64,000 nucleotides of DNA from Bordetella petrii. Its GTDB lineage: Bacteria; Pseudomonadota; Gammaproteobacteria; Burkholderiales; Burkholderiaceae_B. The notes beneath the pieces were generated by a model. That model made no database searches. It was given only the letters and a program-made list of their open reading frames with translations, and was not told where the DNA came from. The number at the start of each line of letters is the position of its first letter. Position 1 is the stretch's first letter. Of this stretch, positions 42,958-51,492 are shown one piece after another. The position numbers and the translations under genes are program-made. The stretch lies in contig NZ_JAFMZZ010000004.1 of the NCBI RefSeq assembly GCF_017356245.1, forward strand, positions 280,741-344,740, written 5' to 3'.

Positions 42958-45420
42958 ATGAAAGATTTCCGCGCTACCCCGTGTCACCGCCGCCGCTTTC
43001 ACCCAGCCTGGCCGACACTGACATTATCTTTGGCGCTGGCCGGCTGTGCCGCGCCCATCGGGCCGGGCGCCGATGTGCAAGACCCTTCGCCGCTGATCGT
43101 CAGCACCTCGACCGGCCAGGGCTGGCGGCAAGAGGCGCCGCCCCCCAGGGCCGCCCCGGTGCCGCGGCCGCGGCCCGCCGCCGCTGCGCCCGAACGCCCC
43201 GCCAGCCAGCCGGCCGCCGCCTTGCCCGACGCGCCGGCGGCGGGCAGTACCGCGGGCGGCGGCATCACGCTGAATTTCGTGGACGCCGACCTGCCGGGCG
43301 TGATACGCGCCCTGGCCCGCTTCACCGGGCGGAATTTCCTGGTGGACCCGCGCGTCAAGGGCAAGCTGACGCTGGTGTCGGAAACGCCGGTCGACCGCGC
43401 CACCGCCTACTCGATGCTGCTGGGCGCCCTGCGCATGCAGGGGTTTGCCGTCGTGGATACCGGAGGCGTCAGCCGCGTGGTGCCCGAAGCCGACGCAAAG
43501 CTGCAGGGCATGGCGGTAACCGACGGCACGGCGCCGGGCACCGCCCACAGCGGCGAACTGGTCACCCGGGTGTTCCAGCTGCGCTACGAAAACGCCGCCA
43601 ATCTGGTGCCGGTGCTGCGGCCCATGATCGCGCCCAATAACTCCATCAATGTCTACGCGGGCAACAACACGCTGGTCATTACCGACTACGCGGACAATAT
43701 CAAGCGCATTGCCGAGGTCATTGCCAGCATCGATACCCCCGATTCATTCAGCACCGACCTCGTCACCGTGGATCATGGCGTTGCCGTCGACGTGGCGGCG
43801 CTGGCCTCGCAGGTGCTGAACCAGGGCGCGGCGGGCAATGCCGCGCAACGGGTCACCGTCGTGGCGGACCCGCGCAGCAACTCGGTGCTGCTGCGCGCCA
43901 GCAGCCCCGAAAAGCTGCAGCAGGCGCGCGCGCTGATCCACCGTATCGACAACCCGGAAACGCGCGCCGGCAACCTGCACGTCGTGTACCTGCGCAACGC
44001 CCAGGCCAGCCGCCTGGCCGAAGTCCTGCGGGGAGCACTGAGCGGCCAGCCCACCGGGCAAGACAACCTGGCCGGCGGCGGCCTGTCGGAATCCGGCCTG
44101 GGCGCCGATTCCACCCTGACCGGCGCCGCGTCCGGCATGGGCGCGGGTTCCGCCCTGGCCAACGCCGGGCTCCGCGGCAGCGGCGGCACTACGCTGGCCG
44201 GCGCCGCGCTGGCCGATCCGGCCGATGCCATGGCCGGCGCCGGCGGCAACGACACCCGCAGCGTGGCCTTCACCGCGGGCGGCGCCACGGTGCAGGCCGA
44301 CCCCGCGACCAATACGCTGATCATCTCGGCCCCGCCGCCCTTGTACCGCAGCCTGCGCGAGATCATCGACCAGCTCGACCAGCGGCGCGCGCAGGTGCTG
44401 GTGGAAAGCCTGATTGTCGAAGTCAGCAGCGACAAGGCCGCCGAATTCGGCATCCAGTGGATGACGGGCGGCGGCGGCATCGATTCCGGCAATTCGTCGT
44501 TCATCGGCGGCGCGAATTTCGGCGGCAGCGGCCTGAACACCAGCGGGGTCACCACCATCGATGCGCTGGGCCAGGGCCTGAGCCTGGGGGTGGTGAAAGG
44601 CACGGTAAATGTGCTGGGCAAGGAAATCGTCAACCTGAGCGTGCTGGCCCGCGCCCTGGAGTCGACCGGAGGCGCCAACATCCTGTCGACCCCCAACCTG
44701 CTGACGCTGGACAACGAAGAAGCCAGCATCATGGTGGGCAGGACGGTGCCGTTCGTTACCGGCCAGTACACGACATCCGGCGATGGCGCCAGCAACCCCT
44801 TCCAGACGATCTCGCGCGAAGACGTGGGCCTGACCCTGCGCATCCGGCCGCAGATATCCGAAGGCGGCACGGTGAAACTGGCCTTGTACCAGGAGGTCAG
44901 CAGCATCGACGCCAGCGTGTCCGTCGCCGCCAACGGGCTGGTGACGCGCAAGCGCGCCCTGGAAACCAATGTGCTGGTCGACGACAGCCAGATCATTGTG
45001 CTGGGCGGACTGATCGAAGACGTGGTGAACGACACCACCAAGGCCGTTCCGGTGCTGAGCAGCATTCCGTTCATCGGCAATTTCTTCCGCTACGACAGCC
45101 GCAGCCATTCGAAGACCAACCTGATGATTTTCCTGCGCCCGCACATCCTGCGCACGCCGCAGGACAGCGCCAGCATGACGCTGGACCGGTACAACTACAT
45201 CCGCGCGGTGCAGACCAACCTGCCGCCGCGCTCGACGTGGTTCTCGCCCGACGCCAGCAGCGTCGCGCTGCCCGATATCGACCGCGACGCGAACACCGGC
45301 TTGCTGGACCTGCGCATGCCAGGCGCCGCCCAGGCCGCGCCGGCGCCCACGGCGGCCCAGCCGGGCGGGGCCGCCCGGCCCGCCGCGCCCGCCGCGTCCA
45401 CACCAGGCGAACATCTGTGA
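42958..45420 (+). CDS. gspD: Secretin GspD
   Basis: 820 residues forming the outer-membrane channel. A signal with a lipobox-like LALAGC (Cys30) is followed by a Pro/Ala-rich linker. The N0 domain comes next ([22 protein letters not shown]), then N1-N3 with a long Gly/Ala-rich insertion (about 365-440). The secretin domain ends it, with [10 protein letters not shown] and [21 protein letters not shown] and [13 protein letters not shown] possible Cys lipidation would let it reach the outer membrane without a pilotin. It starts 33 bases after gspN and overlaps gspE. Confidence 0.95.
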   Translation: MKDFRATPCHRRRFHPAWPTLTLSLALAGCAAPIGPGADVQDPSPLIVSTSTGQGWRQEAPPPRAAPVPRPRPAAAAPERPASQPAAALPDAPAAGSTAGGGITLNFVDADLPGVIRALARFTGRNFLVDPRVKGKLTLVSETPVDRATAYSMLLGALRMQGFAVVDTGGVSRVVPEADAKLQGMAVTDGTAPGTAHSGELVTRVFQLRYENAANLVPVLRPMIAPNNSINVYAGNNTLVITDYADNIKRIAEVIASIDTPDSFSTDLVTVDHGVAVDVAALASQVLNQGAAGNAAQRVTVVADPRSNSVLLRASSPEKLQQARALIHRIDNPETRAGNLHVVYLRNAQASRLAEVLRGALSGQPTGQDNLAGGGLSESGLGADSTLTGAASGMGAGSALANAGLRGSGGTTLAGAALADPADAMAGAGGNDTRSVAFTAGGATVQADPATNTLIISAPPPLYRSLREIIDQLDQRRAQVLVESLIVEVSSDKAAEFGIQWMTGGGGIDSGNSSFIGGANFGGSGLNTSGVTTIDALGQGLSLGVVKGTVNVLGKEIVNLSVLARALESTGGANILSTPNLLTLDNEEASIMVGRTVPFVTGQYTTSGDGASNPFQTISREDVGLTLRIRPQISEGGTVKLALYQEVSSIDASVSVAANGLVTRKRALETNVLVDDSQIIVLGGLIEDVVNDTTKAVPVLSSIPFIGNFFRYDSRSHSKTNLMIFLRPHILRTPQDSASMTLDRYNYIRAVQTNLPPRSTWFSPDASSVALPDIDRDANTGLLDLRMPGAAQAAPAPTAAQPGGAARPAAPAASTPGEHL

Positions 45421-46838
45421 AAACACGGCTTCCCTATGCCTGGGCGCGCGAGCACCGGGCGCTGATCCAGGCCGGCGCCGGCGGCGGCGCCGTGCTGACG
45501 ACCTCTGAACGCACGCCAGCCTGGGCGCTGGTCGAGATTCGCCGCTGCCACGGCGAACTGCCCCAGCGCGTGGTGCCCGACGCCGAGCTCGACACGCTGC
45601 TGGCGGCCGCCTATGCGCAGACCGACGATGCCGCCACGGTGGTGGACGAAGCCGCCAGTGAAATAGACCTCGACCGCCTGATGCAGGACATACGCCCGGT
45701 GGAAGACCTGCTGGAGGCCCAGGACGATGCGCCGGTGATCCGCATGATCAATGCGCTGTTCACCCAGGCCACGCGGGACGGCGCCAGCGACATTCACCTG
45801 GAGGCGTTCGAAATGCATTCGATGGTGCGCTACCGGGTGGACGGCATCCTGCGCGACATCGTCAGCCCGCGGCGGGCCCTGCACAATGCCCTGGTGTCGC
45901 GCATCAAGATCATGGCCAACCTGGATATCGCCGAGAAGCGCCTGCCGCAGGATGGGCGCATCGCCCTGCGCGTGGGCGGCCGCCCCATCGATGTGCGGGT
46001 ATCGACCCTGCCCACCGGGCACGGCGAGCGCGCCGTGCTGCGCCTGCTGGACAAGGAAGCCGGGCGCCTGGAACTGGGGCGCCTGGGCATGGCGCCCGAC
46101 GTACTGGCCGAGCTCGACAAGCTGATCCACCGGCCCAACGGCATCGTGCTGGTCACCGGCCCCACCGGCAGCGGCAAGAGCACTACCCTGTATGCCGCGC
46201 TGGGCCGCCTGGACACCGCCACCACCAATATCCTGACGGTGGAAGATCCCATCGAATACGACCTGCCCGGCATCGGGCAGACCCAGGTCAATTCCCGCAT
46301 CAACCTGAGTTTCGCGATGGCGCTGCGCGCCATCCTGCGCCAGGATCCGGATGTAATCATGATCGGCGAGATCCGCGACCTGGAAACCGCGCAGATCGCG
46401 GTGCAGGCTTCGCTGACCGGCCACCTGGTGCTGGCCACGCTGCACACCAATGACGCGGTGTCGGCGGTAACGCGGCTGATCGACATGGGCGTCGAGCCCT
46501 TTCTGCTGGCCTCGACCCTGCAGGGCGTGCTGGCCCAGCGCCTGGTGCGCAAGCTCTGCCCGCACTGCAAGCTGGACCAGGCCGGCGCGGCCGCCTGGAA
46601 CCCCGCCGGGTGCGCGGCCTGCAGCCATACCGGGTACAGCGGCCGCACAGGCGTGCACGAACTGTTCGCGGTGGACGACGCCGCGCGCGGCCTGATCCAC
46701 AACGGCGCCGACGAGCAAGCCCTGCGGCAGGCCGCCGAGCGCACCGGCATGCGCAGCCTGCGGCAGGACGGCATGCGCTGGGTTGCGCAGGGCGTCACCA
46801 CCGACGAAGAAATCGCCCGGGTCACGCGCGAGTCCTGA
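45417..46838 (+). CDS. gspE: Type II secretion ATPase GspE
   Basis: 473 residues. Starts at GTG 45417, inside the gspD stop. Walker A GPTGSGKS (248-255), Asp box [15 protein letters not shown], Walker [14 protein letters not shown] and His box [13 protein letters not shown] are intact. The zinc motif CPHCK...[14 protein letters not shown] closes the protein. GspE powers pseudopilus assembly in the cytoplasm, docked on GspL. Confidence 0.96.
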   Translation: MKTRLPYAWAREHRALIQAGAGGGAVLTTSERTPAWALVEIRRCHGELPQRVVPDAELDTLLAAAYAQTDDAATVVDEAASEIDLDRLMQDIRPVEDLLEAQDDAPVIRMINALFTQATRDGASDIHLEAFEMHSMVRYRVDGILRDIVSPRRALHNALVSRIKIMANLDIAEKRLPQDGRIALRVGGRPIDVRVSTLPTGHGERAVLRLLDKEAGRLELGRLGMAPDVLAELDKLIHRPNGIVLVTGPTGSGKSTTLYAALGRLDTATTNILTVEDPIEYDLPGIGQTQVNSRINLSFAMALRAILRQDPDVIMIGEIRDLETAQIAVQASLTGHLVLATLHTNDAVSAVTRLIDMGVEPFLLASTLQGVLAQRLVRKLCPHCKLDQAGAAAWNPAGCAACSHTGYSGRTGVHELFAVDDAARGLIHNGADEQALRQAAERTGMRSLRQDGMRWVAQGVTTDEEIARVTRES

Positions 46839-46860
46839 AGGCTTTCAATAAGGAAACGAC

Positions 46861-48072
46861 ATGCCGGCCTACCGTTACGAAGCTGCCGATGCGCGCGGGC
46901 ATGTAGAGCGCGGGCTGATCGACGCCGACAGCGGCCGCAATGCGCGCCAGGCACTGCGTTCGCGCGGGCTGTTGCCGCTGTCGGTCAGGCCCGCCCATGG
47001 CGCCGCCGCGGGCGCGGGCCGGCTGCTGAAAGGCCCGCGCATCAACGATGCGGATCTGTGCTGGCTGACGCGCCAGCTGGCCAGCCTGTTGGCGGCCCGC
47101 CTGCCCCTGGACACGGCGCTGAGCGCCACGCTGGAACAGGCCGAGCGCCGGCACCTGGTCGACACGCTGGCCGCGGTGCGGGCCGACGTGCGCGCGGGCC
47201 ACCGGCTGGGCCAGGCGCTGGCGGCGCACCCGCGCGACTTTCCGCCCATTTACCGGGCCTTGATCGACGCGGGCGAAGAGTCGGGCGACCTGCCGCAGGT
47301 CATGGAAAAGCTGGCCGACTATATCGAGTCGCGCAGCTCACTGCGCAACAAGATCCTGACCGCATTCATCTACCCCATCATCGTAACGCTGGTGTCGATC
47401 GCGATCGTGATTTTCCTGCTGAGCTACGTGGTGCCGCAGGTGGTGGGCGCCTTCAACCAGGCGCACCAGACGCTGCCGCTGCTGACCCGGCTGATGCTGT
47501 CGGCCAGCGGGCTGGTGCGCGACTGGGGAGCCGTGGCGGCGCTGGCCCTGGCCGCCCTGTTCGCGCTATGGCGCTGGCGCCTGCGGCACCCGCCGGCCAG
47601 GCTGGCCTGGCACGCCCGGGTATTGCGCCTGCCCGTGCTGGGCCGCTATGTGCTGGGGGTGAATACCGCGCGCTACGCCGCCACGCTGTCGATCCTGACC
47701 AGCGGCGGCGTTCCGCTGCTGGCGGCGCTGGACGCGGCCTGCCGCACGCTGGGCAACGACAGGCTGCGCCTTGCCGCCGACGAAGCCGCGCGGCAGGTGC
47801 GCGAAGGCAGCTCGCTGGCCGGCGCCCTGCAGGCGCAAAAGACTTTTCCCCCGCTGCTGATCTACCTGACCGGCAGCGGCGAGCGCACCGGCGCGCTGCC
47901 GGCCATGCTGGAGCGCGCGGCGCGCACGCTGTCCAGCGAGCTGGAGCGCCGCGCCATGACCCTGACCGCCCTGCTCGAACCCCTGATGATATTGGCCATG
48001 GGCGGCATGGTGCTGGCGATTGTGCTGGCCATCATGATGCCCATCATCGAGATCAACCAGATGATCCATTGA
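46861..48072 (+). CDS. gspF: Inner-membrane platform protein GspF
   Basis: 403 residues with the duplicated GspF fold: PAYRYEAADARGHVERGLIDAD at the start (in part), LTRQLASLLAARLPLDTALSA, and the repeat AATLSILTSGGVPLLAALDAA. Three membrane helices fit the family. It starts 22 bases after gspE with AAGGAAACG upstream. It is the last gene of the operon and ends 15 bases before the convergent sulfatase gene. Confidence 0.95.
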   Translation: MPAYRYEAADARGHVERGLIDADSGRNARQALRSRGLLPLSVRPAHGAAAGAGRLLKGPRINDADLCWLTRQLASLLAARLPLDTALSATLEQAERRHLVDTLAAVRADVRAGHRLGQALAAHPRDFPPIYRALIDAGEESGDLPQVMEKLADYIESRSSLRNKILTAFIYPIIVTLVSIAIVIFLLSYVVPQVVGAFNQAHQTLPLLTRLMLSASGLVRDWGAVAALALAALFALWRWRLRHPPARLAWHARVLRLPVLGRYVLGVNTARYAATLSILTSGGVPLLAALDAACRTLGNDRLRLAADEAARQVREGSSLAGALQAQKTFPPLLIYLTGSGERTGALPAMLERAARTLSSELERRAMTLTALLEPLMILAMGGMVLAIVLAIMMPIIEINQMIH

Positions 48073-48087
48073 CCGCGCCGGGCCCGC

Positions 48088-50283
48088 CTAGTAGACGCCG
48101 TAGGAAGCCGGGCAGTTGGTGTTCAAGCTGTTCTGGATGATGGTCTCGTCGGTATTGTCGGTTCGCCCGTCCAGCAGGCCGCCCACGAAAAAGTCGTAAA
48201 CGCTGGAAAGCCCCCAGCCGTTGGCGAACTCGCGCCAGTTTTCCAGGTCTTGCGCATTCACGACCCCGTCTTTGTTGCCGTCGCCCGGGCAGGCGGGCTC
48301 GGACGCCAGGATATTTTCCATGGTGTCTTTCAGGTCGTCGTAAATGGCCAGGTTTTCCGGGGTGGGCGCGGTGGCCAGCAAATTGCGGTCCGGCGTGTCG
48401 AGCTGCGGCGCGGGCACGGCCTGGTCGATTTCGTACAGCTCGTCGACCACGTCGGTTTCGGTGTTGCCTGTGGCGGTGTCGAAATTCTGAGTGGAATTGC
48501 GCACCAGCTTGTAGCGGTCGTTGCGAACGGCGATGGACGTCTCGGGCAGAATGTCCACCAGGGGGCGGCCCGCGTCATAAAGCGCGTGGTTCACATCGGC
48601 GCACATCTTGTACCCCGCGCCGCCATTGTCCACCACGGAGGGGTCGTCATAGCCGGGCCCCCAGAAAATGCCCTGGTTGTCTTCGCACACGGCCTTGCTG
48701 ACCGGAATCTGCGTGCAGCTGGTATTGATGACGCAGGGCGCATTTCTGGCGCCGTTGGCCTGCAGGTTCACCCCGCCCATGGTGAAATTGATAGTGCGCA
48801 GGCTGGCCTGCCCGGGGTTGGTCAGGTACGGCAGCACCGCCACCGAATCGACCGTGCGCGGCACTTCTTTGTGCACGTCCAGCCCGGCGATTTCGCCGAA
48901 GAACTGGAACAGGTCCACCGCATTGACCATGTGGTTGACTTCGCGGTCGGGGTCGACCACCTGCGGCCCGGCGATGATCAGCGGATCCCAGACGCCCGTC
49001 TGGTAAGCCGTGCCCTTCGCCTGCGAACCCGAGAACGGCAGTTTCACAGCAGAGCCCAGCGAACCGTTGTCGCCCATGATGACCACCACCGTGTTCGACG
49101 CCTTGGGGTCGTAGGCCAGGCTGCCGTCCGCGGCGCGGCTGGCCAGCCCCGTTTCCACCATCAGCCGGCCGAACTCGGTATCCATCGCTTCGGTCATCTT
49201 GTTCTGGATCTGCCGCCCCGTTCCGGTGGCCTGGCAATTCCACGCGTCCGAGGCGGGCCCGCTGATCGAATCGAGCAGATCGCCGGGCGGCTGCTGCCAC
49301 GGCGTATGGGCGGCGCTGAAGCTTACCGTCGCCATCCAGGGCTTGTTGCCGGGACGCGACTTGATCCATTCGATCGCCGCGTCGGCTTCGGTCTTGGTGC
49401 GGTATTGCCGCGCCCGCGGGTCGGTCAGCGGCACCTTTTCCAGGCTGGGCCCGTTGATGATGACCAGCGGCGACACGTAGTAGCCGTTTTCCCGGTCGAA
49501 CTCCAGCGTGGGCGGCGGCGTGCCGCAGGTTTCGTCCGGCACGAAAATGCCGCCCGACGACAGGCATTGCAGGCCGGCTGCGTCCTGGCCCGGCGACGTG
49601 CGCGTGATGACGCTGCAGCTGTTGTCGGCCTGGTAGCACGCCCCCGAATCCGTGCCGCCGGCCGCCGTTCCGGGCACGAAGCCGCACGAATAGGTGCCCG
49701 TGGCGGCGACGCCGCCGGCCGTGGTGTCGATGGAGCCCGGCAGCCCGCCGATCCAGCCGTAGAAGTAATCCCAGCCCAGCTGGCTGGGGGTGGCGTTTTC
49801 TGCCTTGTTGTTCTCGGGCCCGGCCAGGTGGAACTTGCCGAACATCGCGCTTTCATAGCCGGCCTGTTTCAGCACCTTGGGCACGGTCATGTCATACGGA
49901 GAGATCTGCGAATTGGCCAGGTCGTTGGGGCCGATGGCCTGGTTGATGTTGGTACGGAACGGATAGCGCCCCACAAAGAACGAGGCGCGCCCGGGCGAAC
50001 ATTCGGGCATGGACCACGCGTTGTGGAAACGCACCCCCGCGCGGGCGATGGCGTCGATGTTCGGCATGCTGGGCGGGGTGGCGCCGCCGTAGCCGAAAGA
50101 CGCCATCTGGTCGATGCCCACATCGTCCATGATGACGAACAGAATGTTCGACGCCTGCGCCTCGTCCGGCGGCTGGCCGCTGTCATCGTACGAGCCGCCG
50201 CCGCTATCGCATGAACTCAGCAGAACCGCGGCCAGCGCGGCCGCCAGCAGGGTGGGAAGCGTTTTCTTCAAGGCCGTCTCCAT
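48088..50283 (-). CDS. Lipoprotein sulfatase 1 with dockerin-like C-terminus
   Basis: 731 residues. The signal ends in lipobox LLSSC (Cys25). The sulfatase fold starts NILFVIMDDVG with metal Asp53/Asp54, and the catalytic Cys95 is in CSPGR (95-99), the motif converted to formylglycine. MFGKFHLAG carries the usual Lys and His. The last 67 residues hold a calcium-loop motif GDGNKDGVVNAQDL and a second, less perfect repeat, like a dockerin type I. It cleaves sulfate esters; the substrate is not known. The start is 3 bases after the FGE stop, so expression is coupled. An insertion with several Cys (about 200-260) is unlike simple arylsulfatases. Confidence 0.88.
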   Translation of the reverse strand: METALKKTLPTLLAAALAAVLLSSCDSGGGSYDDSGQPPDEAQASNILFVIMDDVGIDQMASFGYGGATPPSMPNIDAIARAGVRFHNAWSMPECSPGRASFFVGRYPFRTNINQAIGPNDLANSQISPYDMTVPKVLKQAGYESAMFGKFHLAGPENNKAENATPSQLGWDYFYGWIGGLPGSIDTTAGGVAATGTYSCGFVPGTAAGGTDSGACYQADNSCSVITRTSPGQDAAGLQCLSSGGIFVPDETCGTPPPTLEFDRENGYYVSPLVIINGPSLEKVPLTDPRARQYRTKTEADAAIEWIKSRPGNKPWMATVSFSAAHTPWQQPPGDLLDSISGPASDAWNCQATGTGRQIQNKMTEAMDTEFGRLMVETGLASRAADGSLAYDPKASNTVVVIMGDNGSLGSAVKLPFSGSQAKGTAYQTGVWDPLIIAGPQVVDPDREVNHMVNAVDLFQFFGEIAGLDVHKEVPRTVDSVAVLPYLTNPGQASLRTINFTMGGVNLQANGARNAPCVINTSCTQIPVSKAVCEDNQGIFWGPGYDDPSVVDNGGAGYKMCADVNHALYDAGRPLVDILPETSIAVRNDRYKLVRNSTQNFDTATGNTETDVVDELYEIDQAVPAPQLDTPDRNLLATAPTPENLAIYDDLKDTMENILASEPACPGDGNKDGVVNAQDLENWREFANGWGLSSVYDFFVGGLLDGRTDNTDETIIQNSLNTNCPASYGVY

Positions 50284-50286
50284 GAT

Positions 50287-51432
50287 TCAGCCCCCGGCGC
50301 TGGCGACGGCCGGCGGGGCATCCTTGACCAAGCGAAAGCCCAGGTGCGACATCGGGCTGTAGGGGTCGGCGCCGCGCCGCGCGCTGGGCCGGTACGAGGT
50401 GCAGAAATCCTCGTTGCACAGGAACGAGCCGCCGCGGATGACCCGGCGCGGCGCATTGGCCGGCACGCCCGGGTCAGAGGGGTCGTAGCTGTCGGCCGGA
50501 CCGGCCGGGTTGTTGATGGCCGCACCGTGGGCCGCCTTGCCGGCCTGCCGCGCGAAATAGTCGGCGCGGTACCAGTCGGCCACCCATTGCCAGGCGTTGC
50601 CAGTCATGTCGTACAGGCCGTAGGCGTTTTCGGGGTAGGTCTTGACGGGCTGGGTGCCCGGCGCGCCGACCTTGGCGCCCGGCGGCAGCACGGGAAACAC
50701 GCCCTGGCTGGCGTCCCAGTAATTGGCGCGCTTCTTGCCGCCGGGCGCCAGTTCGTTGCCCCACGCGTAGTCGGCCTGTTCCAGGCCGCCGCGCGCGGCG
50801 AATTCCCACTCGGCCTCGGTGGGCAGGCGCTTGCCGGCCCATTTGGCGTAGGCCTGGGCGTCTTCGTAGCTGACCTGCACCACGGGGTGATCGCCCTTGC
50901 CTTCGATGCTGCTGCCCGGCCCCTGCGGGTGGCGCCAGTCCGCGCCGGGCGCAAAGCGCCACCAGCGCCAGTACTCGTCCAGGCGCACCGGCGCGGCGGT
51001 GCCCGTGAACACCATGCCGCCCGGCACCAGCACGCTGTCGGGCGGCTTCGGGGTGCCCGGCGGCAGCTGCACGCGCACGGTATCCCAATCGGGCTTGCGC
51101 TGCGCCGTGGTCACATAGCCGGTCTGGCGCACGAATTCGGCGAACTGGTCGTTGGTGACGTCGGTAACGTCCATCCAGAAACCGCGCACCCGCACCTGGT
51201 GGGCCGGACGTTCGTTGGCGCTGGCCAGCTTGCTGTCGCTGCCCATCAGAAAAGTGCCGCCGGGCACCCAGGCCATGTCCATGGGCGTGTCGACGCCGTT
51301 GCCCAGAATGGGCTGGGCCGCAATGGCCGTGCGTGGAGCGGGGGCGGTCAGGGCCCAGGCGGCAAGCCCGCCGGCCGCCCCCATGGCGATGCAGGCGGCC
51401 GCGGCCAGGCGTTTCTTAGTGATGGAGCGCAT
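50287..51432 (-). CDS. Formylglycine-generating enzyme with N-terminal export signal
   Basis: 381 residues of the FGE/SUMF1 family, which oxidises the sulfatase Cys to formylglycine. Family marks are WVPGGTFLMGSD, RVRGFWMDVTDVTNDQFAEFV in part, HPVVQVSYEDAQAYAKWAGKRLPTEAEWEFAARGG in parts, NAWQWVADW and RRVIRGGSFLC. Cys339 and Cys344 have the five-residue spacing of the copper-binding pair in true FGEs. Residues about 7-38 form a signal peptide or anchor, unusual for the mostly cytoplasmic bacterial FGEs. It sits between the two sulfatase genes. Confidence 0.92.
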   Translation of the reverse strand: MRSITKKRLAAAACIAMGAAGGLAAWALTAPAPRTAIAAQPILGNGVDTPMDMAWVPGGTFLMGSDSKLASANERPAHQVRVRGFWMDVTDVTNDQFAEFVRQTGYVTTAQRKPDWDTVRVQLPPGTPKPPDSVLVPGGMVFTGTAAPVRLDEYWRWWRFAPGADWRHPQGPGSSIEGKGDHPVVQVSYEDAQAYAKWAGKRLPTEAEWEFAARGGLEQADYAWGNELAPGGKKRANYWDASQGVFPVLPPGAKVGAPGTQPVKTYPENAYGLYDMTGNAWQWVADWYRADYFARQAGKAAHGAAINNPAGPADSYDPSDPGVPANAPRRVIRGGSFLCNEDFCTSYRPSARRGADPYSPMSHLGFRLVKDAPPAVASAGG

Positions 51433-51492
51433 GTGGTGTCTGGCTGTTTGGGTTCATGTTCTGTCGCGCGGCGGGCGCGCCGCTGGCGTGGC

